A stretch of 64,000 nucleotides of DNA from contig NZ_CP114205.1 of assembly GCF_027497495.1 (NCBI RefSeq), positions 5,580,001 through 5,644,000 on the forward strand, read 5' to 3'. How positions within the stretch are numbered: position 1 is the stretch's first letter; each line of letters starts with the position of its first letter. Positions 15,701 through 22,900 of this stretch are shown here, in pieces. The stretch comes from Streptomyces tubercidicus. GTDB taxonomy: Bacteria > Actinomycetota > Actinomycetes > Streptomycetales > Streptomycetaceae. Under the pieces are notes generated by a model, which ran no database searches, had not been told where the DNA came from, and worked only from the letters and a program-made list of their open reading frames with translations. The translations under genes were made by a program, and so were the position numbers.

Positions 15701-17775
15701 CCGTTCGCGTTCCTGCCCGTGTTGGTGCCGTTGTGGGGTGGGGCTGTGGTGGGGCCGGACTGGGGTGGGATGGCGCCCGTCATCGTCGGGCCGTTGGCCT
15801 GGGGGACGTTGGGCTGTGCGGCCTGTTGGTGCGGGGTGGGGGCGGCGGGTGTGCCGGAGTCGGCGGTGTGCTGGGTGGGCGGGGGCATGGTGGCGGTGCC
15901 TGCGGACTGGGTGGTGACGGTGGTGTCGTCGTCCACGGTCGGCATGGGGTCGCCGGGGGCGGGGTCGCGCTGCTGGATCGGCTGGCCGGACGAGGGGGAG
16001 TGCTGTACGGGGGCGCCCTGGGGAGCGGAGCCGGCGTGCGGCATGGAGGGGCGGCCGCCGCTGCCGGTGGAGTTGTCCCCGTTGTTGCCGTTGCTGTCGG
16101 GGGAGCCGGTGGAGTTGTCGGCGGAAGAGGGCGGGTTGCCGACGACGGGGTCCGGTGTCGGCGACGGGTCCGGGGCCGGAGTCGGCTGGGCGGTGTCGGG
16201 GTGTGAAGGCCCGCTCGCCTGGGGTGTGTCCGGGCCGGCGGAGTCCGGGGTGTTGTCCGGAGCCGGGGCCGGGCGTGCACCGTCCGGGGTGTTGTCCGGG
16301 GCCGGTTGGGTGGTGACGTTGTCCGAGTCCGGGCGTACGGCCTCAGGGGTCGTGTCCCGTGCGGGCTGGGTGCTGATGTTGTCCGCGTCCGGGCGGGACG
16401 CGTCGGGGGTGTTGTCGGGGGCGGGCTGGGTGCTGAACGAGTCAGGGGACGGGCGGGAGGCGTCTGAGCTGGGGCCGTCCGAGTCGGGGGTGGGCCCGTC
16501 GTCCGCAGTGGGGCCGGAGTCGGAGGTGGGGGAGGTCCCGTACGGGCTGTCGTTGTTGCCTGCGTAACCCTCGTCGAAGGGGGAGCGCTGGTCGGGCGGC
16601 GGAAGAGGTTGGGCGTCAGGGACGTTGGGGGTGGCGTCCGGGCTGTTGGAGGGGCCCGAGTCGGAGTCCGCACCGGAGTTGTTGCTGCCGTCCGCGCCTA
16701 CGTTGTCCGAGGCGCGGGGGGAGTGGCTGGTGGAGCCGCCGCTGTCCGAGCCGCCGCGGGTGTCGCCGCCGCTGCTGCCGCCGGAGTCACCGGACGCGCT
16801 GCCGGAACCGCCCCCGTCGGAGCCGCTGCCCGAGCCGGACGCCGAGTTGCTGCCGGAGCCGCCACCGTCGGCCCCACTACCGGAGCCGCCATCCGACCCA
16901 CTACCGGAGCCATCTCCTGCCCCGCCACCATCGGATCCGCTGCTGCCGGATCCGCTGCCGGAACCGCTCCGCGAGCTGCCGGAGCCGCCATCGCTGCCGC
17001 TGCCGCCCGAGTCGCTGTGTTCGCTTCCGTGTCCCGCGGCGCTGTCCAGGCCGCCGCGGGCGCGGCGGCCTGCGCGGCTGCCGGCGCCGTCGCGGAGGCT
17101 CTCGCCGAGGGTCTCGCCGGTGTTCTTGAGGGCGTCGCCGGCGGCCTTCTTGCCCTCCTTGGCGGTGCGGCCGAGGTCGTAGCCCTTCTGGGCGCCGAAG
17201 TTCTGGTTGACGGTCTGGGTGATGAGGTCGGAAGCCATGGCCTGCAGTGCGGAGATCACCGGCTCCTTGGCGGCCTCCATGATCGCTTGCAGGAGCTCCT
17301 TGGCGACCTTCTTGAGGATCCTGCGGACCGCCTCACGTGTCGCCAGCGTGGCCGCCGCGCCCCCGATTTCGGACAGACCGAGCGTGAACGGGGCCGCGGC
17401 CTGCGCCGCGATGATCTCCGTGGCCAGAATCACCAGCTGGACAATCACGGCGACCTTCATGCCGAGGACCAGCATCGCGGCGGCCTCCAAGGTGAAGGCG
17501 ATGATCTCGGCCGCCTCACGGGCATCGTTCAGATACCCCGAGTTGCCGCCGAGCTTCTCCCACGCCTTGCTGAACCCCTCGATGGCGTCACCGGAGTTCT
17601 CCCCGAGCACATTGCTCGCATAGGTCCTGCCGCGGGCCTGGTGCTCCGTGATCTCCGCCGCGAAATCACGCCAGACCTGCGCGCACTCCATCATTTTGTC
17701 TTCGTCCGCATGCGGCCAGTTGAAGCCGAGCATGTCCAGGACCCACTCAACGGCATTCGGTGGATTCAAAGACAA
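9781..17775 (-). CDS. Giant polymorphic toxin: WXG100/CpnT-like N-terminus, three Tox-PL domains, YwqJ-type deaminase (2664 aa)
   Basis: Domains in order: residues 1-235, a helical WXG100/CpnT-like region with two Ala/Ile-rich hydrophobic helices around 90-135, typical of type VII-exported toxins; 240-960, Ser/Gly/Asp-rich then Pro/Thr-rich linker; about 960-1145, Tox-PL domain 1 (Cys1015 in RSNNC, His1105 in SHAFNAVNHNG, Asp1120 in VVWVDAQSG); a Gln/Pro repeat linker; about 1445-1635, domain 2 (Cys1498, His1595, Asp1610); another Gln/Pro linker; about 1945-2130, domain 3 (Cys1996, His2090, Asp2105); an acidic Thr/Glu/Lys linker; and about 2430-2664, a YwqJ-type deaminase with PCSALAIDLRTG, His2571-Ala-Glu2573 and Cys2626-x-x-Cys2629. 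Tox-PL domains are papain-fold glutamine deamidases or proteases; YwqJ-type domains are zinc deaminases predicted to act on nucleic acid. The start is TTG, with GGGGGAG seven bases upstream. All expected catalytic residues are present. Confidence 0.9.
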   Translation of the reverse strand: MSLNPPNAVEWVLDMLGFNWPHADEDKMMECAQVWRDFAAEITEHQARGRTYASNVLGENSGDAIEGFSKAWEKLGGNSGYLNDAREAAEIIAFTLEAAAMLVLGMKVAVIVQLVILATEIIAAQAAAPFTLGLSEIGGAAATLATREAVRRILKKVAKELLQAIMEAAKEPVISALQAMASDLITQTVNQNFGAQKGYDLGRTAKEGKKAAGDALKNTGETLGESLRDGAGSRAGRRARGGLDSAAGHGSEHSDSGGSGSDGGSGSSRSGSGSGSGSSGSDGGGAGDGSGSGSDGGSGSGADGGGSGSNSASGSGSGSDGGGSGSASGDSGGSSGGDTRGGSDSGGSTSHSPRASDNVGADGSNNSGADSDSGPSNSPDATPNVPDAQPLPPPDQRSPFDEGYAGNNDSPYGTSPTSDSGPTADDGPTPDSDGPSSDASRPSPDSFSTQPAPDNTPDASRPDADNISTQPARDTTPEAVRPDSDNVTTQPAPDNTPDGARPAPAPDNTPDSAGPDTPQASGPSHPDTAQPTPAPDPSPTPDPVVGNPPSSADNSTGSPDSNGNNGDNSTGSGGRPSMPHAGSAPQGAPVQHSPSSGQPIQQRDPAPGDPMPTVDDDTTVTTQSAGTATMPPPTQHTADSGTPAAPTPHQQAAQPNVPQANGPTMTGAIPPQSGPTTAPPHNGTNTGRNANGTGNGDRNGNGNGNGSASPRPNRRPDGSQAIQDHTQQPTPDRPAYNPRLDGPRRDTPTTPPGNNRRPDGSQIVRDHTEQPTPERPPHNPRLDGPARDDDSRPENSDPHRPDSPDQADSHPQAPADPSGTTTHPDAAQQSDSPHTDRPQADGPDQAPSRPDAQSPGAPNPNFPHPQQQPYAQHQQPYAQQQPHVQNQQPQPTPYAQQPQQHQPPLQSHTPLQQHPQQHAPQHQQSAPHQPPQVHQPLINDGLPPDAPHSLDRIRNELQGGPHGLLRARTIDQQLLAGAVPRHPDGTPVRHPDPFQQWAQLQNDGGPVMPGRSNNCVDCSRSFLETWFGNPQVSVPRTWDTNPDGTLDRRTGERNGIANINRWANTPLRHSGGTADGYARIAHDLQNAGHGAGSIIVVEWKDGSSHAFNAVNHNGQVVWVDAQSGAVSHQPLHTQGVRVWHLTVDANRQPYVPNAQQSAQPQQQHNQQQAQQQAQAQAQAQQQAQAQAQAQAQAQQPQPYAQQQQPNPYQQQAQQQQPSPYNQQPPHTQQPQPQQQSPQQQPYPHHQQQPGPFQQHQPGPHNQQPNPYQQQQPAPYAQPHQQHPYNQQQPSPYQQHQQQQVPQQQPSPYNQQPTPPQQQPQQPNPYQQQPYAQQQPHVQHQQPHQQPQPNPYLQQPQQHQPTLQSHTPPQQHPQQHAPQHQQPPQQQAPHHQPAPHHQQAPHHQQQNPHHAQQPPNQHPQGHTPVPQPPHVRRNSDVRSGLNHRPHGLHMPFQSDQRALEASFPRHQDGTPRPFNDPFQPWAQLQNDGGMGVLGRSNNCADCTRSFMDSWYGNPQVSAPRTLDPDGQGGIDDRTGERDGAVHIEQFAGTGFRSSGNKSKDSYRNIANELRQAGHGASAAVLVAWPNKPNGELGGSHVFNAVNHNGRVVWVDSQSGKISKRPIHTQAAKVWHLTLDANRQPFIPTTTQNQQQAQAHAQAQQQAQQQAQAQAQQAHPYAQQQPNPYQQHQQQAPQQQPSPYNQPYQQPGPHAQQQAPHHQQPVPQQQPNPYQQQQPAPYAQPHQQHPYAQQQPSPYQQHQQQVPQQQPSPYNQQPTPQQQPQQPNPYQQQPHLQNQQPQPNPYAQQPQQHQPTLQSHTPPQQQVPQQPTPQQQAPQQPTPQQQVPHQQQVPQQPTPQQQTPQQPTPQQQAPHTQQQTPQQSQPHQQQTPQQQTPQQSQPHQHQPHQQQPPHEQPPVSQENPTPPQNQQENPTTHGAIRNDLDHHPEGLLPPNPQDQQALQNAMPRNEDGTPQRFANPFDSWAQLQNDGGNTVPGRSNNCADCSRSFLETWFGNPQVSAPRTPDTDKDGKPDTWSPERASNENQIRWSGAKHSYAGEGKDPNTAARIANDLLKAGHGSAAIVQVNWPKPGGGGHAFNAVNYHGKIVWIDTQTGQVSHDPIHISKATHAFYIPLDANRQPLHADMAVPKPDGESATEQTEPKQDSDTTEQTETNTDNTSTEQAEAKPENSPTEQTEPKPDNTPTEQTEPKPDNTPTKQAESKPEDTPAPHNDTPADESPSDADDTAPDKASTGKDSTTGPENAPTDKQESTTSSNHEGAPKGQGASVSQHLANALRHDRNPFIYGRPEAPGSQPPTPDSHHENPDTGQPTSTPTPENLTQPEPNGPAEPSGDDPDTAQHEDDNKPPADPAEEEADQTVDHDEDQGDEVDEPTERHKPLSASDERVDVPIDFGDVEDPGDAPDISDPKFKLDKSRGSIVETIDPKRVTIENELITEIDKKPVKQYLQELSHQRALHYAELGSTKREGPCSALAIDLRTGIITEGVNGTAKNLIPPEHLHPLLRDNYMDMAVWMHPLMDSPDVPTQRPATDENGRPIPGQRVDWILEGQAHEDQPLRHAEVKAVNELLWARQRQQEGELDREVLKEMRFDPRWFKNPSRDNPDFTPGDSAPACANCNCILRDIPSFSGRYHFSNRDYRRQEPQGFEPPASE
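12040..12830 (-). repeat. Gln/Pro-rich tandem-repeat linker between Tox-PL domains 2 and 3
   Basis: The coding strand repeats short units such as QQPNPYQQ, QQPSPY and QQTPQQ, encoded by many CAG/CAA codons. The units are irregular, so this is low-complexity slippage-prone DNA rather than one fixed period. The linker probably gives a flexible extended tether. Confidence 0.85.
13490..14330 (-). repeat. Gln/Pro-rich tandem-repeat linker between Tox-PL domains 1 and 2
   Basis: Same unit types as in the 12040-12830 linker (QQPNPY, QQPSPYQQ, AQAQAQ). Long stretches are nearly identical between the two linkers, for example the run around QQHQPTLQSHTPPQQ. A third, shorter Pro/Gln stretch (14960-15190) precedes domain 1. 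Module plus linker appears to have been duplicated as a unit. Confidence 0.8.
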
Positions 17776-17871
17776 GGTGGAACTCCCCCGTGAAAAAAGT
17801 GCATTCAGGCACGGACCGGACGTGGCCCGGACGGGCCACTACGGCAAAAACTGTGGAGCGGCCGGCGGTGG

Positions 17872-18369
17872 CTAGTGGTGCCGCGCGGGCGTGATGGAGG
17901 TATGGACATTGGGGTCGACCGTCGGGTCCTGCCATGCCCTTTTGTTCTCGACGTGCTGCTTCATCAGCGAGTCGTTGAAGTCCTCGTTCTCCGCATGGTT
18001 TTTGGACATCGACTTCAGTGCCTTGCCGATCTCCTGGACCTTGGCGACGAGATGACCCATCGACTCGTACATGCCGTCCCGCACACCCTCATAGACGACA
18101 CCGAAGTTCTCGCCGAGCTCGTCATCGCCCCACGGCGGGGCGCCGTTCTTGCTGTTGAAGGTCAGCAGACCGCTCAGGAATTGCTCGCCCTGCGACCTCT
18201 CGGGCGGTGCCTTCTCCTTGCCGTTGCTCGGCGGGCCGGCATTCAGCTTGTGCAGGCCGTCCATCAGCCGCGCGACCGACGATGCGAAGTCATCGCCGAG
18301 CTTGACGATGTTCGCCCCCTCGTGCTTGAGGCTCTCCACATCCGTCTGGAACCCGCCAGCGCCAGCCAC
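17872..18369 (-). CDS. WXG100-type helical protein upstream of the toxin (165 aa)
   Basis: After the start it reads AGAGGFQTDVESLKHEGANI and contains WGDDELGENFGVVYEG and long charged helices. I recall this as a Streptomyces EsxA/WXG100-related type often encoded just before CpnT-like toxins. It has no signal peptide. It is probably co-exported with, or acts as targeting partner for, the toxin 96 bp downstream. I chose GTG at 18369, which has GGGGG five bases upstream. The longer frame to the ATG at 18429 adds codons such as GTT AAA CTT GAA AGT that are rare in this genome and look non-coding. Confidence 0.75.
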   Translation of the reverse strand: MAGAGGFQTDVESLKHEGANIVKLGDDFASSVARLMDGLHKLNAGPPSNGKEKAPPERSQGEQFLSGLLTFNSKNGAPPWGDDELGENFGVVYEGVRDGMYESMGHLVAKVQEIGKALKSMSKNHAENEDFNDSLMKQHVENKRAWQDPTVDPNVHTSITPARHH

Positions 18370-18476
18370 AACATCCCCCGTGCTCGTACTGGTTACTTCA
18401 TGCGATTCAAGCCAAAGTTTAACGGGCATCGCTGATCGCCCGCCAGGGCTCCCCTCCGGCGGGCGACCCGCCGGGC

Positions 18477-18845
18477 TCAGGAGCTGTCCGGGCGGTACAC
18501 GTTGCGATAAATCTCCACCGCCGTCTCCTCGGGGAAGTTGGGCACGCTTGCCACCTGGCCGTCGATCTTGGAGATGACGATGTTGCTTCCCCCCGGGGAC
18601 GAGGGGCGGCCAGTGGAGTCCGCGATTGCCGGCCAGCCCGCATGGATGAGGTAGCCGATGTCGAATTCATGCACGTACAGCGAGCTCGGTCCACCGGGTG
18701 AGCCGACCTCGGGGAAGTACTTTTGGCCGATCTCCAGCGCCTCTGCCTCATTTGTCGGCAGGGGCTCCGGCCCAAGCCGGGGACGGATCACGGGTGGCGT
18801 GGGGGGAAGGCTGGGGACGCTGCCCTGCGGGTGGTATTCGGTCAT
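18477..18845 (-). CDS. Immunity-like small protein, paralogue A (122 aa)
   Basis: Starts MTEYHPQGSVPSLPPTPPV with a Pro-rich leader. The core has EALEIGQKYFPE, VHEFDIGYLIHAGWP and GGSNIVISKIDGQVASVPNF, and it ends ETAVEIYRNVYRPDSS. It is homologous in core and ending to the protein at 8911-9222. GGGAG lies nine bases before the ATG. It is the first gene of the toxin locus in the direction of transcription, 107 bp upstream of the WXG100 gene. I suggest a role in immunity against one of the Tox-PL domains, or in folding; sequence alone does not decide. Confidence 0.7.
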   Translation of the reverse strand: MTEYHPQGSVPSLPPTPPVIRPRLGPEPLPTNEAEALEIGQKYFPEVGSPGGPSSLYVHEFDIGYLIHAGWPAIADSTGRPSSPGGSNIVISKIDGQVASVPNFPEETAVEIYRNVYRPDSS

Positions 18846-19004
18846 CGTGCTGGCTCCCTGTTGCTGATCCGGTGGATGGTCAAACTAACTCACGCCCTGG
18901 TGGGCCGATTGGTTCACGTCCGGGCGGCAGCAGTCGGCCGGCGAACCCGTGCTTTCACTGCTCTTCTGCGCAGCTCTCCACGGTGTCCGGTCGGCAGCAG
19001 ACCC

Positions 19005-19802
19005 TCACCCGAACAGGACCCGCGCCAGCCAGAATTCCAGCAGTTCGGCGTCGCCGGTGATCTCGTAGGCGCCGCTGTCGGCGGGGGCGCGGCCGTAGAT
19101 GAGGAGTAGGAGGTCCGTCAGGGGCGCGCGGACGGAGACGGCGGCCGGTTCCTGGGTGCGGCGCCAGGCGAGGGTGTCGCCGGTGAGGTCGACGAGCCAG
19201 TTGGCGGCCGCTTCCGGTGGGGTGTCCGTGGCCTGAAAGTGGAGGGTGCGGCCGGGGCCCAGTAGTTCGCGACGGTCGGGGTGGTAGTCGAACATCTCGG
19301 GCAGGGAGCCCAGTTCCATCCATTCGTCGAGGCAGTCGAGGGCGACCCGTGGGTCGACGGTGAAGTCCACGCCGAGGGTGAGGGTGGCGTCCGCTCGGTG
19401 CATGACCGTCTCGTGGGCCATGCGGCGGGCGAAGAAGCGCGGGGAGCCGGAGGGGAGCGGGGTCCAGATACGGGCGTCGGGGCCCGCGGCACGGAGGGTG
19501 TCCGCGAGGAGCCGGGCGCCCTCCGTGAGCCAGGCGGCGAGCGCGGCCGGGGGCTCGGTGGTGTCGCGGGGGAGGACTCTGAGCGCGGTGTCGGGTGGGG
19601 GCTCGGTCGCCCGGGTCCGGACGAGTTCCTCGACCCAGCGGTGCGCCTCGCCCAGATGCCGGAGCAGCTGGGCGAGGTTCCAGTCGGGGCAGGAAGGCAC
19701 GATGGCCGTCAGGTTCGTGCCCTCGTCGATGCGGGAGGTCAGCAGCTCGGCCTGGTGGATGATTTCGGCGCAGTGGTCGGCGTAATCCATGGTGAGGTCC
19801 AT
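19005..19802 (-). CDS. Maleylpyruvate isomerase / DinB-like family protein (265 aa)
   Basis: Member of the DinB-fold family annotated as mycothiol-dependent maleylpyruvate isomerase N-terminal domain proteins. Typical features are VPSCPDWNLAQLLRHLGEAHRWVEELV near the N-terminus (His for metal binding), then FFARRMAHETVMHRADA with two further His residues, and a C-terminal sterol-carrier-like region ending LLEFWLARVLFG. Most family members have unknown substrates and are thought to be mycothiol-dependent transferases. Starts at ATG 19802 or 19790 are both possible. It is a lone gene, with no partner in an operon. Confidence 0.85.
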   Translation of the reverse strand: MDLTMDYADHCAEIIHQAELLTSRIDEGTNLTAIVPSCPDWNLAQLLRHLGEAHRWVEELVRTRATEPPPDTALRVLPRDTTEPPAALAAWLTEGARLLADTLRAAGPDARIWTPLPSGSPRFFARRMAHETVMHRADATLTLGVDFTVDPRVALDCLDEWMELGSLPEMFDYHPDRRELLGPGRTLHFQATDTPPEAAANWLVDLTGDTLAWRRTQEPAAVSVRAPLTDLLLLIYGRAPADSGAYEITGDAELLEFWLARVLFG

Positions 19803-19838
19803 GTCGTTACGGTAAGTGACGCCACTGACAATGGGTCG

Positions 19839-21845
19839 TCACCGCGTGTGAGTGCGCGGCGCCAGGCGAAAGCGAAGTCGGCAGATCGCCGCGTCGGTGT
19901 CCCGGCGGACCGCGTGCGCGACGACCGCGCCGCGCTGGTTCTGGAGCAGGCGCTGCCAGAGGTGGGCGGGTTCGGCCTCCGGGATCAGCACGGTGATGCG
20001 GGTGCCGGGGTGGCAGGCCGCCAGCCCGCTGACGTAGGCGGCGATGGGGCGGCCGACGGAGCGGGTGGCCGAGGGCAGTTCGAGGAGTTCCACGCCGGGG
20101 TTCCAGAGTTCCCAGTCGCGGCGGAGGGCCTCGGTGGCCGGGCGGTCCTCGGGGGTGTCATGGGTGACGGTGACCGCCACCACCTCGTCGCCCAGGGACA
20201 CCGCCGCGTTCAGGGCCTCGCCGGTGAGCCGGGAGAGGTGCGAGACGGGGACGACGACCAGGGAGCGGGCGCGGCGCGGGGGTTCGGGGAGGCGGCCCAG
20301 GCCCAGGCACGCGCCGATCCGGGCATAGGCGCGGTGCACCGCCTCGAAGACGAGGACCAGGAGCGGCAGGGCGATGACGATCAGCCAGGCGCCCTCGGTG
20401 AATTTGGTGGCGGTGACGACGAGCGCCGAGACGCCGGTGAGCAGCGCGCCGACGCCGTTCAGCAGGGCCTTGCCCCGCCAGCGGGGCGAGCGTTCGCGCC
20501 GCCAGTGACGGACCATGCCGGTCTGGCAGATGGTGAAGCCGACGAAGACACCGATGGCGAACAGCGGGACGAGGGTGTTCATATCGCCGCCGGAGAAGAC
20601 CAGCAGCAGGGCGGCGACGGCGGCCAGCGCCAATACGCCGTGGCGGTGCACCTGGCGGTCCGCCTTCAAGCCGAAGACATGCGGGAGGTAGTTGTCCCGT
20701 GCCAGTAGGCCCATCAGGACGGGCAAGCCGCCGAAGGAGGTGTTCGCGGCGAGGGCCAGCAGCACCATCGTGGCGAACTGGACGACGTAGAACGCCGCGT
20801 TGTGGCCGAGCGAGGCGTCCGCGAGCTGGGCGAGGACGGTGACGCCCTCCACTGGCTGGAGGTGGAAGCGGCCGATCAGGACGGACAGCCCGATCAGCAT
20901 CACCCCGAGCAGGGCACCCAGCGCGACCTCGGTGCGCTGGGCGCGCCGGGCCGCCGGGGCCCGGAAGGACGGCACCGCGTTGGCGACCGCCTCCACCCCG
21001 GTCAGCGCCGAGCAGCCGGACGCGAACGCCTTGAGCAGCAGCAGCGCGCCGACCGCGGTGGCGTTGTCGGCGAGGACGGAGGCGTGTCCGTCGGCGGTGG
21101 CGGTGGAGACGGGGGCAGTACGGAAGAGGCCGACGGCGACCATCGTCAGGATGGCGCCGACGAAGACCGCGGTGGGAATCAGGAAGGCCCGTGCCGAGTC
21201 GACGATGCCGCGCAGGTTGATGGCGGTGATGAGGACGAGGACCGCCAGGCAGATCCCCACCCGGTCGTCGTAGAGGGCGGGAAAGGCCGAGGTCAGCGCC
21301 GCGACACCGGCCGTCACCGAGACGGCGACGTTCAGCACGTAGTCGAGGACGAGGGAGGCGGCGGCGACCAGGGAGGTGCGGCGGCCGAGGTGCGTCTTGG
21401 CCACGGCGTAGGAGCCGCCCCCATCGGGGAAGGCCGCGATCACCTGACGGTACGAGGCGACCAGGACGGCGAGCAGGGCGGCGATGGCGAGGGTGACGGG
21501 GAGCGTGAAACCGAGGCCGTAGCCGCCCGCCGCGGCCAGGACCAGCACGATCGACTCGGGGCCGTAGGCCACGGACGCCATGGCGTCGAGGGAGAGGGCG
21601 GCCAGGCCCTGGAGGGCGGTGAGGCGGTGGCGGGCGTCGGATTCGGAGGCCGGAGCGGTGGTGGGGGCGCCGGAGTGGGCGTGGCCGGGGGTGGCGTTGA
21701 CGGCTGTGCCCGTGCGGGAGCCGCCGGGGCCGGGGCGGGACACGGGACCCGGGCCGGTGCCGCCGGGCCGGGTGGTGGTGACGGCGCTGGCGGCGGTATC
21801 CGGTGGTTCTTCCGGCCGGCCCTCGGGCTGGGATACCTGCGGCAT
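19839..21845 (-). CDS. APC-family permease, KimA-like K+ transporter (668 aa)
   Basis: Large amino acid/polyamine/organocation-superfamily protein. A Thr/Pro-rich N-terminal tail (about 65 residues) precedes about twelve membrane helices, beginning with the block SLDAMASVAYGPESIVLVLA and AFPDGGGSYAVAKTHLG. A C-terminal soluble domain of roughly 130 residues (SLVVVPVSHLSRLTGEAL...) follows. This block pattern and the soluble tail match B. subtilis KimA (YdaO), a proton-coupled potassium importer. Substrate specificity in Streptomyces is not established. The ATG at 21845 has GGAGG ten bases upstream. No c-di-AMP riboswitch is apparent by eye in the leader. Confidence 0.85.
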   Translation of the reverse strand: MPQVSQPEGRPEEPPDTAASAVTTTRPGGTGPGPVSRPGPGGSRTGTAVNATPGHAHSGAPTTAPASESDARHRLTALQGLAALSLDAMASVAYGPESIVLVLAAAGGYGLGFTLPVTLAIAALLAVLVASYRQVIAAFPDGGGSYAVAKTHLGRRTSLVAAASLVLDYVLNVAVSVTAGVAALTSAFPALYDDRVGICLAVLVLITAINLRGIVDSARAFLIPTAVFVGAILTMVAVGLFRTAPVSTATADGHASVLADNATAVGALLLLKAFASGCSALTGVEAVANAVPSFRAPAARRAQRTEVALGALLGVMLIGLSVLIGRFHLQPVEGVTVLAQLADASLGHNAAFYVVQFATMVLLALAANTSFGGLPVLMGLLARDNYLPHVFGLKADRQVHRHGVLALAAVAALLLVFSGGDMNTLVPLFAIGVFVGFTICQTGMVRHWRRERSPRWRGKALLNGVGALLTGVSALVVTATKFTEGAWLIVIALPLLVLVFEAVHRAYARIGACLGLGRLPEPPRRARSLVVVPVSHLSRLTGEALNAAVSLGDEVVAVTVTHDTPEDRPATEALRRDWELWNPGVELLELPSATRSVGRPIAAYVSGLAACHPGTRITVLIPEAEPAHLWQRLLQNQRGAVVAHAVRRDTDAAICRLRFRLAPRTHTR

Positions 21846-22091
21846 TGTTCGTCGTACCTCCGTGCGCACCGTGCGGGACCAGGCCAGCGTGCGGGGCGCG
21901 ACGGCCGCCACCCGCGGCCTTGGCGGCCCCTTGGCGGGCGGCGGCCGGTTCTTCACGGGTTCTTGACGCGGGGAGGGGCAGGGGAGGAAGCCGTCAGGTG
22001 CTTCCCCGTACGGGGAGCCGGCGGGGCGCCGGTGAAGTACCGGGCACACGCCCGCCGCTCCGCCCCGGCCCCGCGCCCCGCCCCGCCCCGC

Positions 22092-22868
22092 TCAGCGCCC
22101 GTATGCCGGAATGAGCGCCTGTAGGTCCTGGTAGCGGACCAGCCGGACCCCGCAGAAGTCCTCGGGGTCGTCCTCCATGTCGAAGCAGGCGGCGATGATC
22201 CAGACCACCAGGAAGAGGTAGCCGCCCAGCCAGCGGCGGAACAGCCGGGGGAGGCGCGGACGGCTGGCGTCCGCTTCGCGGACGACGCGGGTGCGGACGG
22301 CGAACTTGCCGAGGCTCGCGCCGGCGATCCGGGTCAGCAGCACATGGTTGAGGAACGACAGCCCGAAGGCCGCGCCGGCGACGGCGTAGAACGTCTGCAG
22401 GGCGGGCAGACCGGCGTGGTCGGCGGAGTTCAGGGCGACGTAACCGGCGATCAGGGCCAGCAGCCCGTCCAGGAGGATCGCCCCGAACCGGCGCATGTCC
22501 CCCGCTTCTTTGGGGACTCGCGGAGCCGCGGCCTGCGGCGGGTACGGGGAATGCGGAGCCGGCTGCGGGGGATACGGGTGCGACGGCCCCGGGTACGGCT
22601 GCGGCGATCCCGCATACGGCTGCTGCGGCGGTGCCGGGTACGGCTGTTGGGGAGGGCCCGGGTGGGGCGGCCCCTGATATGGGTGCGGCGACTCCCCGTA
22701 CTGGGGAGCCTGCTGCGGTGACCCGTACTGGGGAGCGGCGGCTTGTGGCGGCCCCTGATACGGGTGCGGTTGATAGGGCTGTTGGTAGGGCTGCTGGGGC
22801 GGCGGGCCCTGCCGGCCGGGTTGCTGCGGAGAGAAAGGTCGCTCGTACACAGGTCCGGATCTTTCCAT
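22092..22868 (-). CDS. RDD-family membrane protein with proline-rich N-terminus (258 aa)
   Basis: Residues 1-115 are a Pro/Gln/Tyr-rich disordered stretch built from YQGPP, QQPY and PYPGP units. The RDD domain begins at MRRFGAILLDGLLALIAGYV (the R-DD pattern replaced by R and D), followed by two further helices (FGLSFLNHVLLTRIAGASLGK and GGYLFLVVWIIAACFD). RDD proteins are small membrane proteins, some of which act in ion transport or sporulation; the role here is unknown. The ATG at 22868 has no strong ribosome-binding site. Confidence 0.85.
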   Translation of the reverse strand: MERSGPVYERPFSPQQPGRQGPPPQQPYQQPYQPHPYQGPPQAAAPQYGSPQQAPQYGESPHPYQGPPHPGPPQQPYPAPPQQPYAGSPQPYPGPSHPYPPQPAPHSPYPPQAAAPRVPKEAGDMRRFGAILLDGLLALIAGYVALNSADHAGLPALQTFYAVAGAAFGLSFLNHVLLTRIAGASLGKFAVRTRVVREADASRPRLPRLFRRWLGGYLFLVVWIIAACFDMEDDPEDFCGVRLVRYQDLQALIPAYGR

Positions 22869-22900
22869 GCCGTACCGGTGTCGCCGTCGCGCCCGTCGGG

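Noticed and set aside
21846..22091. c-di-AMP (ydaO-type) riboswitch before the KimA-like gene
   Set aside because: I could not find the conserved pairing elements by eye; a covariance-model scan of 21846-22091 would settle it.
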